In this document: one piece after another, positions 16,704 to 25,059 of the stretch
Numbering within the stretch: the first letter of the stretch is position 1
How the letters are laid out: the number at the start of each line of letters is the position of its first letter
DNA from: CAJCJE01 sp035948315
Lineage (GTDB): Bacteria > Actinomycetota > Actinomycetes > Mycobacteriales > Pseudonocardiaceae
DNA: 64,000 nucleotides
Direction of reading: 5' to 3'
NCBI GenBank assembly: GCA_035948315.1
Contig: DASZJG010000045.1
Coordinates: 1-64,000, forward strand
The notes under the pieces: model-generated
Told to the model about the DNA's origin: nothing
The model's database searches: none
The model's input: the letters and a program-made list of their open reading frames with translations, nothing else
Translations under genes and position numbers: made by a program

Positions 16704-17948
16704 ATGACTAGTAGCCAAGCGGTTCTGCTTCTTTTCGATCTTGCCCTGATTCTCGTGGTCGCGAACGTTTTCGGGGCGGTGGCACGGCGGTTCGACCAGC
16801 CGCCGGTGGTCGGTGAGATACTCGCCGGCATTCTGCTCGGTCCGTCGTTGTTTCACGGAGCCATTTCCGGAACACTGTTTCCGACGGATTCCCGGCTGCC
16901 GCTGGCCGCGCTCGCGGATATCGGCGTCGCGGTGTTCATGTTCCTGGTCGGTCTCGAATTCGACTACGATGCCCTGCGTCGCGGCCGAGCCAGCGTCCTC
17001 TCGACGTCGCTGGGGGCGATGGTGCTGCCCTTCGGGCTCGGCTGCCTGCTCGGCCTCTATCTGTGGCGCGACCACACCGGACTCCCGCGCGTCGGGTTCA
17101 TCCTGTTCTTCGGCGTCGCCATGTCGATCACCGCGTTTCCGGTGCTGGCCCGGATTCTCGTCGACCGGGGCATGCAGCGCACGCACATCGGCGCGGTGGC
17201 GCTGGCGAGCGCGGCGCTGGGCGACGTGATCGTCTGGTGTCTGCTCGCCGGGATTCTCGCGGTCATCGGGCCGCACCAGTCGTGGCACATCCTGCTTTTC
17301 CTGCCTTACCTGTTGGTGATGCTGTTCGTGGTCCGGCCGCTGCTGGGCAAGTTGGTGTCCACAGGGGACGGTCGGAGCGCGACGACCCTGATGCTGGTCG
17401 TGTTGATCGTGTTGCTGCTCGTGTCCGGCGGCTTGACGGAGTGGTTCGGGCTGCACTTCATCTTCGGTGCGTTCCTGGCGGGCGTTGTCATGCCGCGACG
17501 CGAGACGCAGAAGCTGCGCACCGAGGTCGCGGACCGGCTCAGGACGGTCGGCGCCGCGCTGCTTCCGGTGTATTTCGTGATCGCCGGGCTGAACGTGGAC
17601 CTGTCCAAGGTGGGCACCCGGGGACTGGGGGAGCTGGGACTGATCATGGTGGCGGCCATCGGTGGCAAGTTCCTCGGTGCCTACGGCGGCGCGCGGGGAA
17701 GCGGTCAGCCCACGCGGTCCGCGACCACGCTGGGCATCCTGATGAACTCGCGGGGGCTCACCGAGCTGATCGTGCTCAGTGTCGGGCTCCAGTTCGGGTT
17801 GCTGGACAAGGGGCTCTACTCGCTGATGGTGGTGATGGCGGTGATCACCACGGCGATGACCGGACCGCTGCTGCGACTGTCCTATCCGCGCAGCCAGTTG
17901 GACGCCGATCTGTTGGGCGAGAAGGCCCCTGCTGGGGTTGGCAGCTAG
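16704..17948 (+). CDS. Cation:proton antiporter of the CPA2 (Kef/NapA) type
   Basis: The preferred ATG at 16704 follows AGGGGATGTGTGCGG and gives 414 residues. A frame beginning at 16668 would add a non-hydrophobic leader. There are 11-13 hydrophobic helices with family stretches RRFDQPPVVGEILAGILLGP and FGVAMSITAFPVLARIL, and ILMNSRGLTELIVL in the C-terminal half. There is no TrkA-type regulatory domain. It exchanges Na or K for protons and serves pH or ion balance. It ends at a strong bidirectional terminator. Confidence 0.9.
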   Translation: MTSSQAVLLLFDLALILVVANVFGAVARRFDQPPVVGEILAGILLGPSLFHGAISGTLFPTDSRLPLAALADIGVAVFMFLVGLEFDYDALRRGRASVLSTSLGAMVLPFGLGCLLGLYLWRDHTGLPRVGFILFFGVAMSITAFPVLARILVDRGMQRTHIGAVALASAALGDVIVWCLLAGILAVIGPHQSWHILLFLPYLLVMLFVVRPLLGKLVSTGDGRSATTLMLVVLIVLLLVSGGLTEWFGLHFIFGAFLAGVVMPRRETQKLRTEVADRLRTVGAALLPVYFVIAGLNVDLSKVGTRGLGELGLIMVAAIGGKFLGAYGGARGSGQPTRSATTLGILMNSRGLTELIVLSVGLQFGLLDKGLYSLMVVMAVITTAMTGPLLRLSYPRSQLDADLLGEKAPAGVGS

Positions 17949-17960
17949 TCGGGCACCACG

Positions 17961-17993
17961 AAAACCCCTCCGGCGTGGTGCCGGAGGGGTTTT
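17961..17993. terminator. Strong bidirectional Rho-independent terminator
   Basis: AAAACCCCTCCGGC at 17961-17974 pairs perfectly with GCCGGAGGGGTTTT at 17980-17993 around a 5-base loop, giving A- and T-tracts on both sides. It separates the antiporter gene from the 3' end of the minus-strand biosynthetic operon and marks the probable left border of the cluster. Confidence 0.92.
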
Positions 17994-18009
17994 CATTGGT
18001 GGGACCGGT

Positions 18010-19230
18010 TTACCGGGCGACGATGTGCAGGGCTTGTTCGGCTTGGTCCAGGGTGGTGCGGCAGTCGTCGATCGAGCTGCCGAGCGCGGTGAGGTAGGCG
18101 ACCCGGCCCCAGACCGTGCCCCTGGGCGGCGGCGAGACCACCGCGCCCGGCCGGGCCACCGCGACCGCTCGGTCGATGCCGGAGGGGAGAGCGGCCTGGT
18201 CGAAGGCGATGCTGTCGATGGTGGTGTCCTCTTCGGACACATAGCAGAAGCGGACGCCGGCCACCAGGTGCTCGGTCGGCTCGACGGTGGTGTCCTGGCC
18301 GCAGACGGCGGCCGCGGCAAGCACGCCGGGGTCGATGCCGGTCGCGAGCATGCCGAGGTACGGGATCAGGTCGCCGCCGAGCCTGCCGTTGACCTCGATC
18401 AGCTGCGGCCCGGTCGCGGTCAGCATGTACTCGGTGTGCGTCCAGCCGTCCAGGAAGCCCAGCGCCTCGTGGGTGTCCTGGATCGCCTTGCGCAGCAACG
18501 GATCGGTGAGCAGCGGATCGTTCGCGTCCACGTAGTGGCCGATCTCCTCCGCGTAGGGCGGATAGCCGACCACCTTGCGAGCCACGAACAACGGCGTCAC
18601 CCGGCCGTCGCTGATCACCGAGTCGACGCTGATCTCCTCGCCGAGCACGCATTCCTCGACCAGCACCGGCTCCGCGCTCGCGTAGACGACCGGATCGGGC
18701 GCCTTGGTGCCGAGGGTGAACGCGAACCGGGCGCGCAGCTGCGCCGGATCGTCGACCCGGACCACGCCGAGACTGGCGCCCAGCCCGCGCGGTTTGAGGA
18801 TGGCCGGATAGCCGACCGTCTCGGCCGCGGCCAGTGCCTCCGCCAGCGTGCTGACCGGGACCGAGCGCGGCTGGGCGACCCCGGCCTTGGCCAGCGCGGC
18901 CCTGGTCTGTGCCTTGTCGCGCAACCGCCAGAGCACGGCGGGGTCGCCGTTGCGCAGGCCGAGCGCCTGCGCGACGTAGGAGGCCGCGTGGATGCGGCCC
19001 TCGTCCCAGCAGAGCACGCCGTCGATCGGCTCGCGCCGGTTCAGCTCGACGGCGGCCTCGGCCATCGCCGGGCCGTCAATGGTGCTGGGCAGCACGGTCG
19101 AGCCGACCAGATATTCCTGCTCCCAGCTCGGTTGCGCGGTGTGGAACAGATGCACCTTGTACCGGCTGCTGATCGAACGCAGCAGGTATTCCCGGTAGTC
19201 GCGCATACCGGTGGCGATCAGCAGCAGCAT
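18010..19230 (-). CDS. ATP-grasp ligase, last gene of the minus-strand operon
   Basis: The protein has 406 residues with an ATP-grasp fold. The preATP-grasp domain is residues 1-110. The ATP-binding lid includes GYPAILKPRGLGASLGVVRV and EPVLVEECVLGEEISVDSVI. The metal-binding end motif is QLIEVNGRLGGDLIPYL (E and N for Mg). It resembles amino-acid or peptide ligases (BacD-like) that join a carboxylate to an amine through an acyl phosphate. The substrates are unknown. It is the last of eleven co-directional genes and ends at the terminator at 17961-17993. A second ATP-grasp protein is encoded at 22187-23431. Confidence 0.85.
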   Translation of the reverse strand: MLLLIATGMRDYREYLLRSISSRYKVHLFHTAQPSWEQEYLVGSTVLPSTIDGPAMAEAAVELNRREPIDGVLCWDEGRIHAASYVAQALGLRNGDPAVLWRLRDKAQTRAALAKAGVAQPRSVPVSTLAEALAAAETVGYPAILKPRGLGASLGVVRVDDPAQLRARFAFTLGTKAPDPVVYASAEPVLVEECVLGEEISVDSVISDGRVTPLFVARKVVGYPPYAEEIGHYVDANDPLLTDPLLRKAIQDTHEALGFLDGWTHTEYMLTATGPQLIEVNGRLGGDLIPYLGMLATGIDPGVLAAAAVCGQDTTVEPTEHLVAGVRFCYVSEEDTTIDSIAFDQAALPSGIDRAVAVARPGAVVSPPPRGTVWGRVAYLTALGSSIDDCRTTLDQAEQALHIVAR

Positions 19231-19239
19231 GGCGATCCC

Positions 19240-21033
19240 TCACTCGGTCGGTTCGTCGACGTAGTACCAGTTCTCCGGGCTGATCATCCCGAAGGGATTG
19301 ATCGGTTCGAAGCCGCGCAGGTTGTTGGCGACCTCGAACAGCCGGATCGGGAAGTTGGGGTTGAACACGACCGGCGCCTGCTCGGCGATGAAGTCCTGGT
19401 AGGCGTGCAGGGCCTCGGGATCGTCGCTGGTGACGGTCTGCTCGATGAGCGCGTCGGCGGCCGGGTCGTGGTAGTGGCCGAAGTTGCCGCCCGCGTCGGT
19501 CTTGAACAGGATCTCGCCGGTCGGGTGGTGGTACACCCAGCCGCCGTTCCAGCAGCACATCTCCCAGCGGCACGGCGTTTCGTCGGTCGGATAGCACGGC
19601 GCGTCCTCGGCGACCAGGACCGATCCGTACACCTCCTCCAGCCGCAGCTCGATGCCGGCCTTGGCCGCGTCCTGCTGGTACTGGGTCATCAGCCGGGTGA
19701 GCGCGGGCCTGCCTTCGGCGTAGCGCAACAGCAGGCTCAGCCTGGTACCGGCCGGAATGCCCTCGCCCGCCTTTCCGGGGTCGACGCAGATCGCGGGCGT
19801 GGTGCTGGTGTCCCAGCCGTTCTCGGTGAGCAGTTGTCGCGCCCGGTCGACGTCGAAGGGGAGTGGCCAGGCGCCTTCGCGCTGGCGGGGCGAGATCAGG
19901 TCGGTGGCCGGGAGCACGGGGATGGGGCCGTTCTGGCGGTAGGCGTAGCCCTGGTAGATGTCGCGCACGGCGGAGTCCTGGTCGAGGCTGTGCTGCAACG
20001 CCTGGCGCAGGTAGGTCTGCGCGAACATCTTGCCGGGCACGCCCGGATTGTTGAAGTTCAGGCTGGTGTAGCGGATGCAGTAGGCGACCTGCGGCACGAG
20101 CTTGTGGTGCGCGGCCAACGGGTTCATCCCGCCCTTGGTGGGATCGCTCGTCCGGCCGGTGGCGAAGCTCAGCGGCAGGTAGCCGACCGCAATGGCATCC
20201 GGCTTGTCCCGCAGCAGCTGGTACTCCTGTTCGTCGGAGGTGAACTGGATCTGCCGGAACACGTCGAGCTGCGGCTTGTTCGGGCCGGAGTAGTGCTCGT
20301 TGGGCACGAAGGTGACCACGCCGTCGAGGGTGTAGCCGCGCAGCCGCCACGGTCCGCTCACCGTGCTCCAGATCGGACTGTCCGCCCAGCGGGTCCGGTG
20401 TTCGTTGCGCTCGTCGACGATGTCGCCCTGCTCGGCCATGAGGAACGCGTAGACCGCTTCGACGTCCGCGAGATCGCCGCTGGCATTGGCCGGACCATCC
20501 ACAGTGCGGTCCCAGGACCTTGGCAGCGGGGTGATGGTGCTGAGCTGGTTCATCAGCACCCAGCGGTGCGAGTAGACCTTGTCGAAGGTGAAGTAGACGG
20601 TCTGCTCGTCGAGTTTCCCGTAGGAGGTCAGGTTGTCCGGGAAGTAGCCCGGCACGTACTCGCCGTAGCGCGCGCCCTTGACCTTCATCAGGTTCACCCA
20701 GAACAGCACGTTGTCCGCGCACAGCGTCTCGCCGTTGGACCACTGCCACGGCCGGACCCGCACGGTGACGGTCAGCCCGTCTTCGCTCCACTCCGGTGGT
20801 TCGCCGATGGAGTTGGCGTAGTCGACCTCGGGCGTGCCGTCGGTGCCGAAGAAGTACAGCGTGCGGTACATCAACGCCTGGAACTCGAGGATGTTGCGCA
20901 TGCCCATCCGCTCTGCGGGAGTGAACGGGAAGATCACCGCGGGCGGGAAGCCCGGGGCGCAGGCCCAGGTCACCTCGCCGCCCTTGCGCCGTCGCTCGAT
21001 CTGCTGCGCGCTCGCCGGCGCGGTTGTCGTCAT
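19240..21033 (-). CDS. Family 5 peptide-binding protein homologue without signal peptide
   Basis: The ATG at 21033 overlaps the upstream stop by four bases and gives 597 residues. The body matches the substrate-binding proteins of oligopeptide ABC transporters (SBP_bac_5): WSEDGLTVTVRVRPWQWSNGE and LRQALQHSLDQDSAVRDIYQG are characteristic. These proteins are normally secreted lipoproteins. Here the N-terminus (MTTTAPASAQQIERRRKGGEV) has neither a hydrophobic core nor a lipobox Cys, and no ABC permease or ATPase is nearby. It is therefore probably cytoplasmic and may bind or hold an intermediate, or may have become an enzyme. It lies between two genes of the same tight operon. Confidence 0.82.
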   Translation of the reverse strand: MTTTAPASAQQIERRRKGGEVTWACAPGFPPAVIFPFTPAERMGMRNILEFQALMYRTLYFFGTDGTPEVDYANSIGEPPEWSEDGLTVTVRVRPWQWSNGETLCADNVLFWVNLMKVKGARYGEYVPGYFPDNLTSYGKLDEQTVYFTFDKVYSHRWVLMNQLSTITPLPRSWDRTVDGPANASGDLADVEAVYAFLMAEQGDIVDERNEHRTRWADSPIWSTVSGPWRLRGYTLDGVVTFVPNEHYSGPNKPQLDVFRQIQFTSDEQEYQLLRDKPDAIAVGYLPLSFATGRTSDPTKGGMNPLAAHHKLVPQVAYCIRYTSLNFNNPGVPGKMFAQTYLRQALQHSLDQDSAVRDIYQGYAYRQNGPIPVLPATDLISPRQREGAWPLPFDVDRARQLLTENGWDTSTTPAICVDPGKAGEGIPAGTRLSLLLRYAEGRPALTRLMTQYQQDAAKAGIELRLEEVYGSVLVAEDAPCYPTDETPCRWEMCCWNGGWVYHHPTGEILFKTDAGGNFGHYHDPAADALIEQTVTSDDPEALHAYQDFIAEQAPVVFNPNFPIRLFEVANNLRGFEPINPFGMISPENWYYVDEPTE

Positions 21034-21362
21034 GACAGCACCTCGCGCAGGGCGGAGGTGCCGGCGGACGCGTTGGGGCCGTAGCGCTGCCACACCTCGT
21101 CGAGTTGGATCCGGCCGTCGTCGAGGACGCGCGGCGTGCTCGCGCAGTGGCCGGAGATCAGTTCGCCGGAGTCCAGCACCATGCAGTAGGTGAACTCCAG
21201 CGACCCGTCCGGCCGGCAGGTGCCGGTCAGCGCGCCGCGCCGGGCCCGACCCCCGGCGAACTCGCCCCAGAGCACCTCGCCGTCCTGCCGGTAGGTGGCG
21301 ACCCGGTCGCCCGCATCGGGTTCGTCGGCGGGCTGGAACCGCCGGCCGTCGTAGTTGATCAT
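21030..21362 (-). CDS. Small conserved protein of unknown function (110 residues)
   Basis: The ATG at 21362 has GGAGG four bases upstream and shares a base with the stop of the DDAH-like gene. An ATG at 21365 is also in frame. The protein is beta-rich with repeated Gly-x-Leu-x-Gly-Thr/His-Cys units (ALTGTCRPDGSLEF, ELISGHCASTPRVL). It belongs to a small family often labelled N-acetylglutamate synthase in databases, a name the sequence does not support because it has no GNAT motif. It may be a barrel-like ligand-binding or scaffold protein. It is fully embedded in the operon with overlaps on both sides. Confidence 0.65.
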   Translation of the reverse strand: MINYDGRRFQPADEPDAGDRVATYRQDGEVLWGEFAGGRARRGALTGTCRPDGSLEFTYCMVLDSGELISGHCASTPRVLDDGRIQLDEVWQRYGPNASAGTSALREVLS

Positions 21363-22183
21363 CATGCCTCCGTTCGCGCGTCGTCGCGCAGTTCCAGTGC
21401 GCAGCACTTGGCCCCGCCGCCGGCCTTGAGCAGTTCGGAGAGGTCGGTGCCGATCGGTTGGAAACCCCGCTCGCGCAGTTGCTCGGCCAGACCGGTCGCG
21501 GCCTGCGGGAGCAGCACGTGTTCGCCGTCGGAGATCGCGTTGAGGCCGAACACCGCGGCGTCGGCCTTTTCGGCACGGATCGCGTCCGGGTAGAGCGTGC
21601 GCAGCGTTTCCCGGCTCTGGGGGGAGAACGCGGCCGGGTAGTACATGATCTGCTCGTGCCCGAGCACCGCGAGCGCGGTGTCCAGGTGGTAGAGGTAGGG
21701 GTCGACCAGGGTCAGGCCGACCACCGGCAGGTCGAAGAATTCGGCCAGTTCGGGGTGGGCGCGCTGCTCGGTGCGGAAGCCGGTGCCGGCCAGGATGCGC
21801 TCCCCGGTGAACAGGCAGTCACCCTCGCCCTCGTTGAGAAAGCGCGCCGCGGAGACCGGATAGCCGTTGTCCGCGAACCACTTCTGGTAGACGGGCTCCT
21901 CACCGGTCCGCTCGGGATGGCGAAACCGCGCCGCCAGCACCCGGCCGTGCACCACGGTGGCCGCGTTCGCGGCGAACACCATGTCGGGCAGGCCGGGCGC
22001 GGGATCGATGGTGTCGACCCGGTGGCCCAGATCGCGCAGCTGGCCGCACAGCCGCTCCCACTGCATTACGGCCAGCGCCGCGTCGGTCGGCTTGTCCGGT
22101 GCCATCCACGGGTTGATCGAGTAGGTGACCTCGAAGTGGGTTGGCGGGCAGAGCAGGTAGTGCCGGGTGGTGGCGACGGGCAC
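21362..22183 (-). CDS. DDAH/arginine-deiminase-like guanidino-modifying enzyme
   Basis: The protein has 273 residues starting at GTG. The sequence follows the dimethylarginine dimethylaminohydrolase group of the pentein fold: PDMVFAANAA, FLNEGEGDCLF, YLYHLDTALAVL (catalytic His166) and GGGAKCCALEL near the C-terminus (catalytic Cys260). These residues hydrolyse the guanidino group of arginine derivatives through a thiouronium intermediate, giving citrulline or ornithine. Amidinotransferases share the fold. Within this operon it may process an arginine- or guanidine-bearing intermediate. The substrate cannot be read from the sequence. Confidence 0.82.
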   Translation of the reverse strand: MPVATTRHYLLCPPTHFEVTYSINPWMAPDKPTDAALAVMQWERLCGQLRDLGHRVDTIDPAPGLPDMVFAANAATVVHGRVLAARFRHPERTGEEPVYQKWFADNGYPVSAARFLNEGEGDCLFTGERILAGTGFRTEQRAHPELAEFFDLPVVGLTLVDPYLYHLDTALAVLGHEQIMYYPAAFSPQSRETLRTLYPDAIRAEKADAAVFGLNAISDGEHVLLPQAATGLAEQLRERGFQPIGTDLSELLKAGGGAKCCALELRDDARTEA

Positions 22184-22186
22184 GCC

Positions 22187-23431
22187 TCAGCCCTCCAATT
22201 CGACGGTGATCTTGCCGGCCAGGGTGTTCATCAGGTCGAACGCGTCCTGCATGGTGGTTCCGGTGGTGCCGAGGAACCCGAAGATGGTGTTGCCGTTGGG
22301 CGGGCGCAGGATGATGTCGCCGGGCCGCGCGGTGATCTTGAGCAGGAAGACCCGGTCGGAGTGGCTGACCTCGGTGGGCACGTCGATGCTCTTGACAACG
22401 CCCCCGTCGCAGATCAGGCACATCGCGGTGACGTGCGTGCTGGTCGGGTGGAAGTGCTCGACCGGTGGCCGCACGCCGAGACCGATGTCCACCACCGAGC
22501 GGATCGGGTCGTAGTCGGCCGCGGTCCTGGCGATCAGGTCCAGTCCGCCGCCGCCGATCCGGGCCGCGATCTCCAGGATGTACGGCTCGCCCCTGTGGTA
22601 GCGGACCTCGGCGTGCATGGCGCTGCGGCGCAGGCCCTGTGCGTGCGCGGCCGCCTTGACGACCTGCTGCATCTTGGCCACCTCCTCGGCCGGCAGCGAG
22701 GTCGGCGCGTGGTGCACGTCGTCGTCGAAGCTCTTGCCCTCCTCGGTGATCCGGTCGACCACCGAACCGAGGTAGACCTCCTCGTCCCAGGCGAGCGCCT
22801 CCATCAGGTACTCGTCGCCGTCCAGGAACGACTCGACCAGCAGGCCGTTCGGGCCGAGATCGACACCGGCGGCCTCCGCGGTCACCCAGAACATGTGCTG
22901 GATGCCGACGATCGCCTTTTCGAACTGGACGGCCAGCTCGGTCGGATTGTCCACTCTGGACACGAAGTGGCTGCCCGCGCCCAGGGTCGGCTTGAGGATG
23001 ACCGGGTAGCCGAACTCCCGCGCCGCGGCGAGCGCGTCGTCGAGTTCGGTGACGAAGCGGAAGGACGGGATCGGCACGCCGGCCGCCTGGTACGCCTGGC
23101 GCATCAGCAGCTTGTTGCGGCTGCGGCGCGCCGCCTCCAGGCCGATGCCGGGTAGTTCGAGCGCCTCGGCGACCATGGCGACCGCGATCACCGCGGCCTC
23201 GGAGAAGGTGATCACGCCGTCGAACTGTTCGGTGGCGTGCCACTTCCGCGCCGTCTCGATGATGTCGTCGATCTTGTTCGAGCCGACCAGCCGGTAGTGG
23301 TCGGCGGGCCAGAAGTCCTCGGTGCCTTCGCCGTTGAGCACGAAGAGGTCGATGCCGAGCGCCTCGACCTGCCGGTAGCGGGAGTGGTAGTAGGTCAGGT
23401 ACTGCCTGGTCTCGATGGTCAGAAGTTTCAT
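22187..23431 (-). CDS. ATP-grasp ligase, second copy in the operon
   Basis: The protein has 414 residues. It has a preATP-grasp domain (residues 1-115), then FGYPVILKPTLGAGSHFVSRV and GLLVESFLDGDEYLMEALAW for ATP binding, and EPYILEIAARIGGGGL with the Mg-binding Glu. A C-terminal domain of about 100 residues follows. It belongs with carboxylate-amine ligases of the BacD/carnosine-synthase-like type and should join an amino acid carboxyl group to an amine. It overlaps the MetRS-like gene by four bases. Similarity to the other ATP-grasp protein in the operon is only at fold level, so they probably act on different substrates. Confidence 0.85.
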   Translation of the reverse strand: MKLLTIETRQYLTYYHSRYRQVEALGIDLFVLNGEGTEDFWPADHYRLVGSNKIDDIIETARKWHATEQFDGVITFSEAAVIAVAMVAEALELPGIGLEAARRSRNKLLMRQAYQAAGVPIPSFRFVTELDDALAAAREFGYPVILKPTLGAGSHFVSRVDNPTELAVQFEKAIVGIQHMFWVTAEAAGVDLGPNGLLVESFLDGDEYLMEALAWDEEVYLGSVVDRITEEGKSFDDDVHHAPTSLPAEEVAKMQQVVKAAAHAQGLRRSAMHAEVRYHRGEPYILEIAARIGGGGLDLIARTAADYDPIRSVVDIGLGVRPPVEHFHPTSTHVTAMCLICDGGVVKSIDVPTEVSHSDRVFLLKITARPGDIILRPPNGNTIFGFLGTTGTTMQDAFDLMNTLAGKITVELEG

Positions 23432-25059
23432 GGTCTGTTCTCCACAACCTCAGCGAACTGCCGGACCGCGCCGGCATGGTCGGCGCCACGCAACCGGGGC
23501 AGACCGGGCAGCCGGGGCAGTTCGAACGCGGTGATCGCGTCCGGCAGTCCGGCGGCCGGTCGCAGGTCGACGCCGGTGGCCGCGGCGGCGACGTCGATGA
23601 GGATCGGTGCGGCGCCGGCCAGCAGGGTGCGCACCTCCAGCAGCAGGTCGCCGAGCCGGACCGGCGCGGGGCCGGTACCGACCTGTGCGTGCAGCCGGGC
23701 CAGCTGGGTGGCGAGTGTCTCGGCGGCCCGGCTCATGCTGTAGTCGGGCAGTTCGTAGCAGCCGATGAACCGTTCGCGCATGGCCGCGGCCCGATGCCGG
23801 CCCGCCGGACTGGTGCGCTGCGGCTTGGCCGGGTCGACCCCGGCAACGGCCAGCGCCAGCGCGTCGGCCAGCCCGTTCCACGGCTCGACCAGTCGCGCGG
23901 GCACCGTGGCCGACAGCGCCTCCCGGGTGAAGGAGGTGCGTTGCAGTTCCGGCGCGGTCAGCGCGAGATGGAACCGCGCCAGGTCCCTTGGCACCTCGGC
24001 GAGCAGTTCGCGGCCCAGGATCAGGTGGTTGCGGCTGGTGGAGAACTTCTCGTCGCCCAGGTCGTAGAACTCGTTGCAGACGTTGTCGATCGGCAGGACG
24101 TAGCGCTCGTCGTAGGCCATCAGCAGCACCAGGTCCATCAGGCCCCAGTGGTAGACGTTGTCGAAGCCGTGGAAGTAGACCAGCTTCGCGTCCTGTTCGG
24201 TCCGCCAGTGCGCGTCGAAGGACTCGGTGCGGTTGCCCGCCTTGGTGGCGGCCCACCAGGTCGCGTACATGACCGCGGGCACGCCCTCGATCCACGGATA
24301 GATGACCTGGCCGGGCGTTTCCGGGAACGGCACCGGAAGGCCCCATTCGGCCGGGAAGGTGACCGGCACGTCCGGCAGCGGCTTGGCCAGCAGCTCGCGG
24401 ATCAGCCGCAGCGCGTGCGGGCGCCAGTGGCCCTGTTTGCTGGCGTAGTAGGCGGTCAGCCGGTCGCGGTAGTCCTCCATGGGCAGCACCAGGATGGTCC
24501 GCTCCCGGTAACCCACCGGATCGGTCGGGTCCATTGTGGAGTAAGGGTCGATCAGTTCGTCGAAGTTGTTCGGATGGCCGCACGCCTCGCAGGCGCCGCC
24601 GCTGCTCACCGCGAGGCAGACCGGGCACGTGCCGGCGATCAGGCCGTCGTAGAGGTAGGTGCCCGCGTTGGTCGCGACGGGCAGCCGCACCGAGCGGGTG
24701 CGCAGTTTCCCGGCCGCGTGCAGGCCGGTGACGAAGGCCAGCACGGAGCGCCGGTAGTGATCGTCGACCGGGGGCAGTCCGGCGATGGTGATGCCCATCG
24801 CGGCCAGCGAGGAGCTGATCGCCTCGGTCGAACTCGCGCACAGCTGAGCGGGCGTGGTGCCCTGCCGGTGCGCGGTGGACACCACGTAGCTCTGGCTGTC
24901 GTCGGTGCAGGTCGTGTGGATCACCGGCCGGCCGGCTGCCCGCAGGTACCGGGTGTAGACGTCGCCTGCCAGGTAGGGCCCGGCCATGTGACCCAGGTGC
25001 AGGTCGCCGTTGGGGGTGGGGGTCGCGGCGACCACGATGGTCGTGCTGTGCTCGGCCAT
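23428..25059 (-). CDS. Methionyl-tRNA-synthetase-like half of a hydrazine (N-N bond) synthetase
   Basis: The protein has 543 residues and the class I synthetase fold of MetRS. The HIGH motif is HLGH (residues 21-24), the zinc knuckle is CPVC (145-148) plus CEAC (157-160), and the KMSKS loop is KFSTS (338-342). The C-terminal anticodon-binding part is poorly conserved. Hydrazine synthetases such as Spb40 (s56-p1) and Tri28 (triacsin) are cupin-MetRS fusions. Their MetRS part activates an amino acid (glycine in known cases) as the adenylate, which N6-hydroxylysine captures before rearrangement to the N-N bond. Here the cupin is the immediately preceding gene, in the same frame, ended by a single TAG. 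A true housekeeping MetRS would not be expected in this setting. Confidence 0.88.
   Translation of the reverse strand: MAEHSTTIVVAATPTPNGDLHLGHMAGPYLAGDVYTRYLRAAGRPVIHTTCTDDSQSYVVSTAHRQGTTPAQLCASSTEAISSSLAAMGITIAGLPPVDDHYRRSVLAFVTGLHAAGKLRTRSVRLPVATNAGTYLYDGLIAGTCPVCLAVSSGGACEACGHPNNFDELIDPYSTMDPTDPVGYRERTILVLPMEDYRDRLTAYYASKQGHWRPHALRLIRELLAKPLPDVPVTFPAEWGLPVPFPETPGQVIYPWIEGVPAVMYATWWAATKAGNRTESFDAHWRTEQDAKLVYFHGFDNVYHWGLMDLVLLMAYDERYVLPIDNVCNEFYDLGDEKFSTSRNHLILGRELLAEVPRDLARFHLALTAPELQRTSFTREALSATVPARLVEPWNGLADALALAVAGVDPAKPQRTSPAGRHRAAAMRERFIGCYELPDYSMSRAAETLATQLARLHAQVGTGPAPVRLGDLLLEVRTLLAGAAPILIDVAAAATGVDLRPAAGLPDAITAFELPRLPGLPRLRGADHAGAVRQFAEVVENRP

Noticed and set aside
15396..18320. 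974-codon open frame on the minus strand
   Set aside because: It lies antisense or out of frame over the DAO oxidase and antiporter genes, is rich in Arg, His, Pro and Ala, and has no domain. It is a GC-skew shadow.
17938..21084. 1048-codon open frame on the plus strand
   Set aside because: It is antisense to the ATP-grasp and SBP genes, which have clear motifs. It has no start signal and shadow-like composition.
23428..25059. Reading the MetRS-like gene as housekeeping or as a resistance copy of MetRS
   Set aside because: The adjacent in-frame cupin and N-hydroxylase fit hydrazine synthetase much better. A resistance role cannot be fully excluded.
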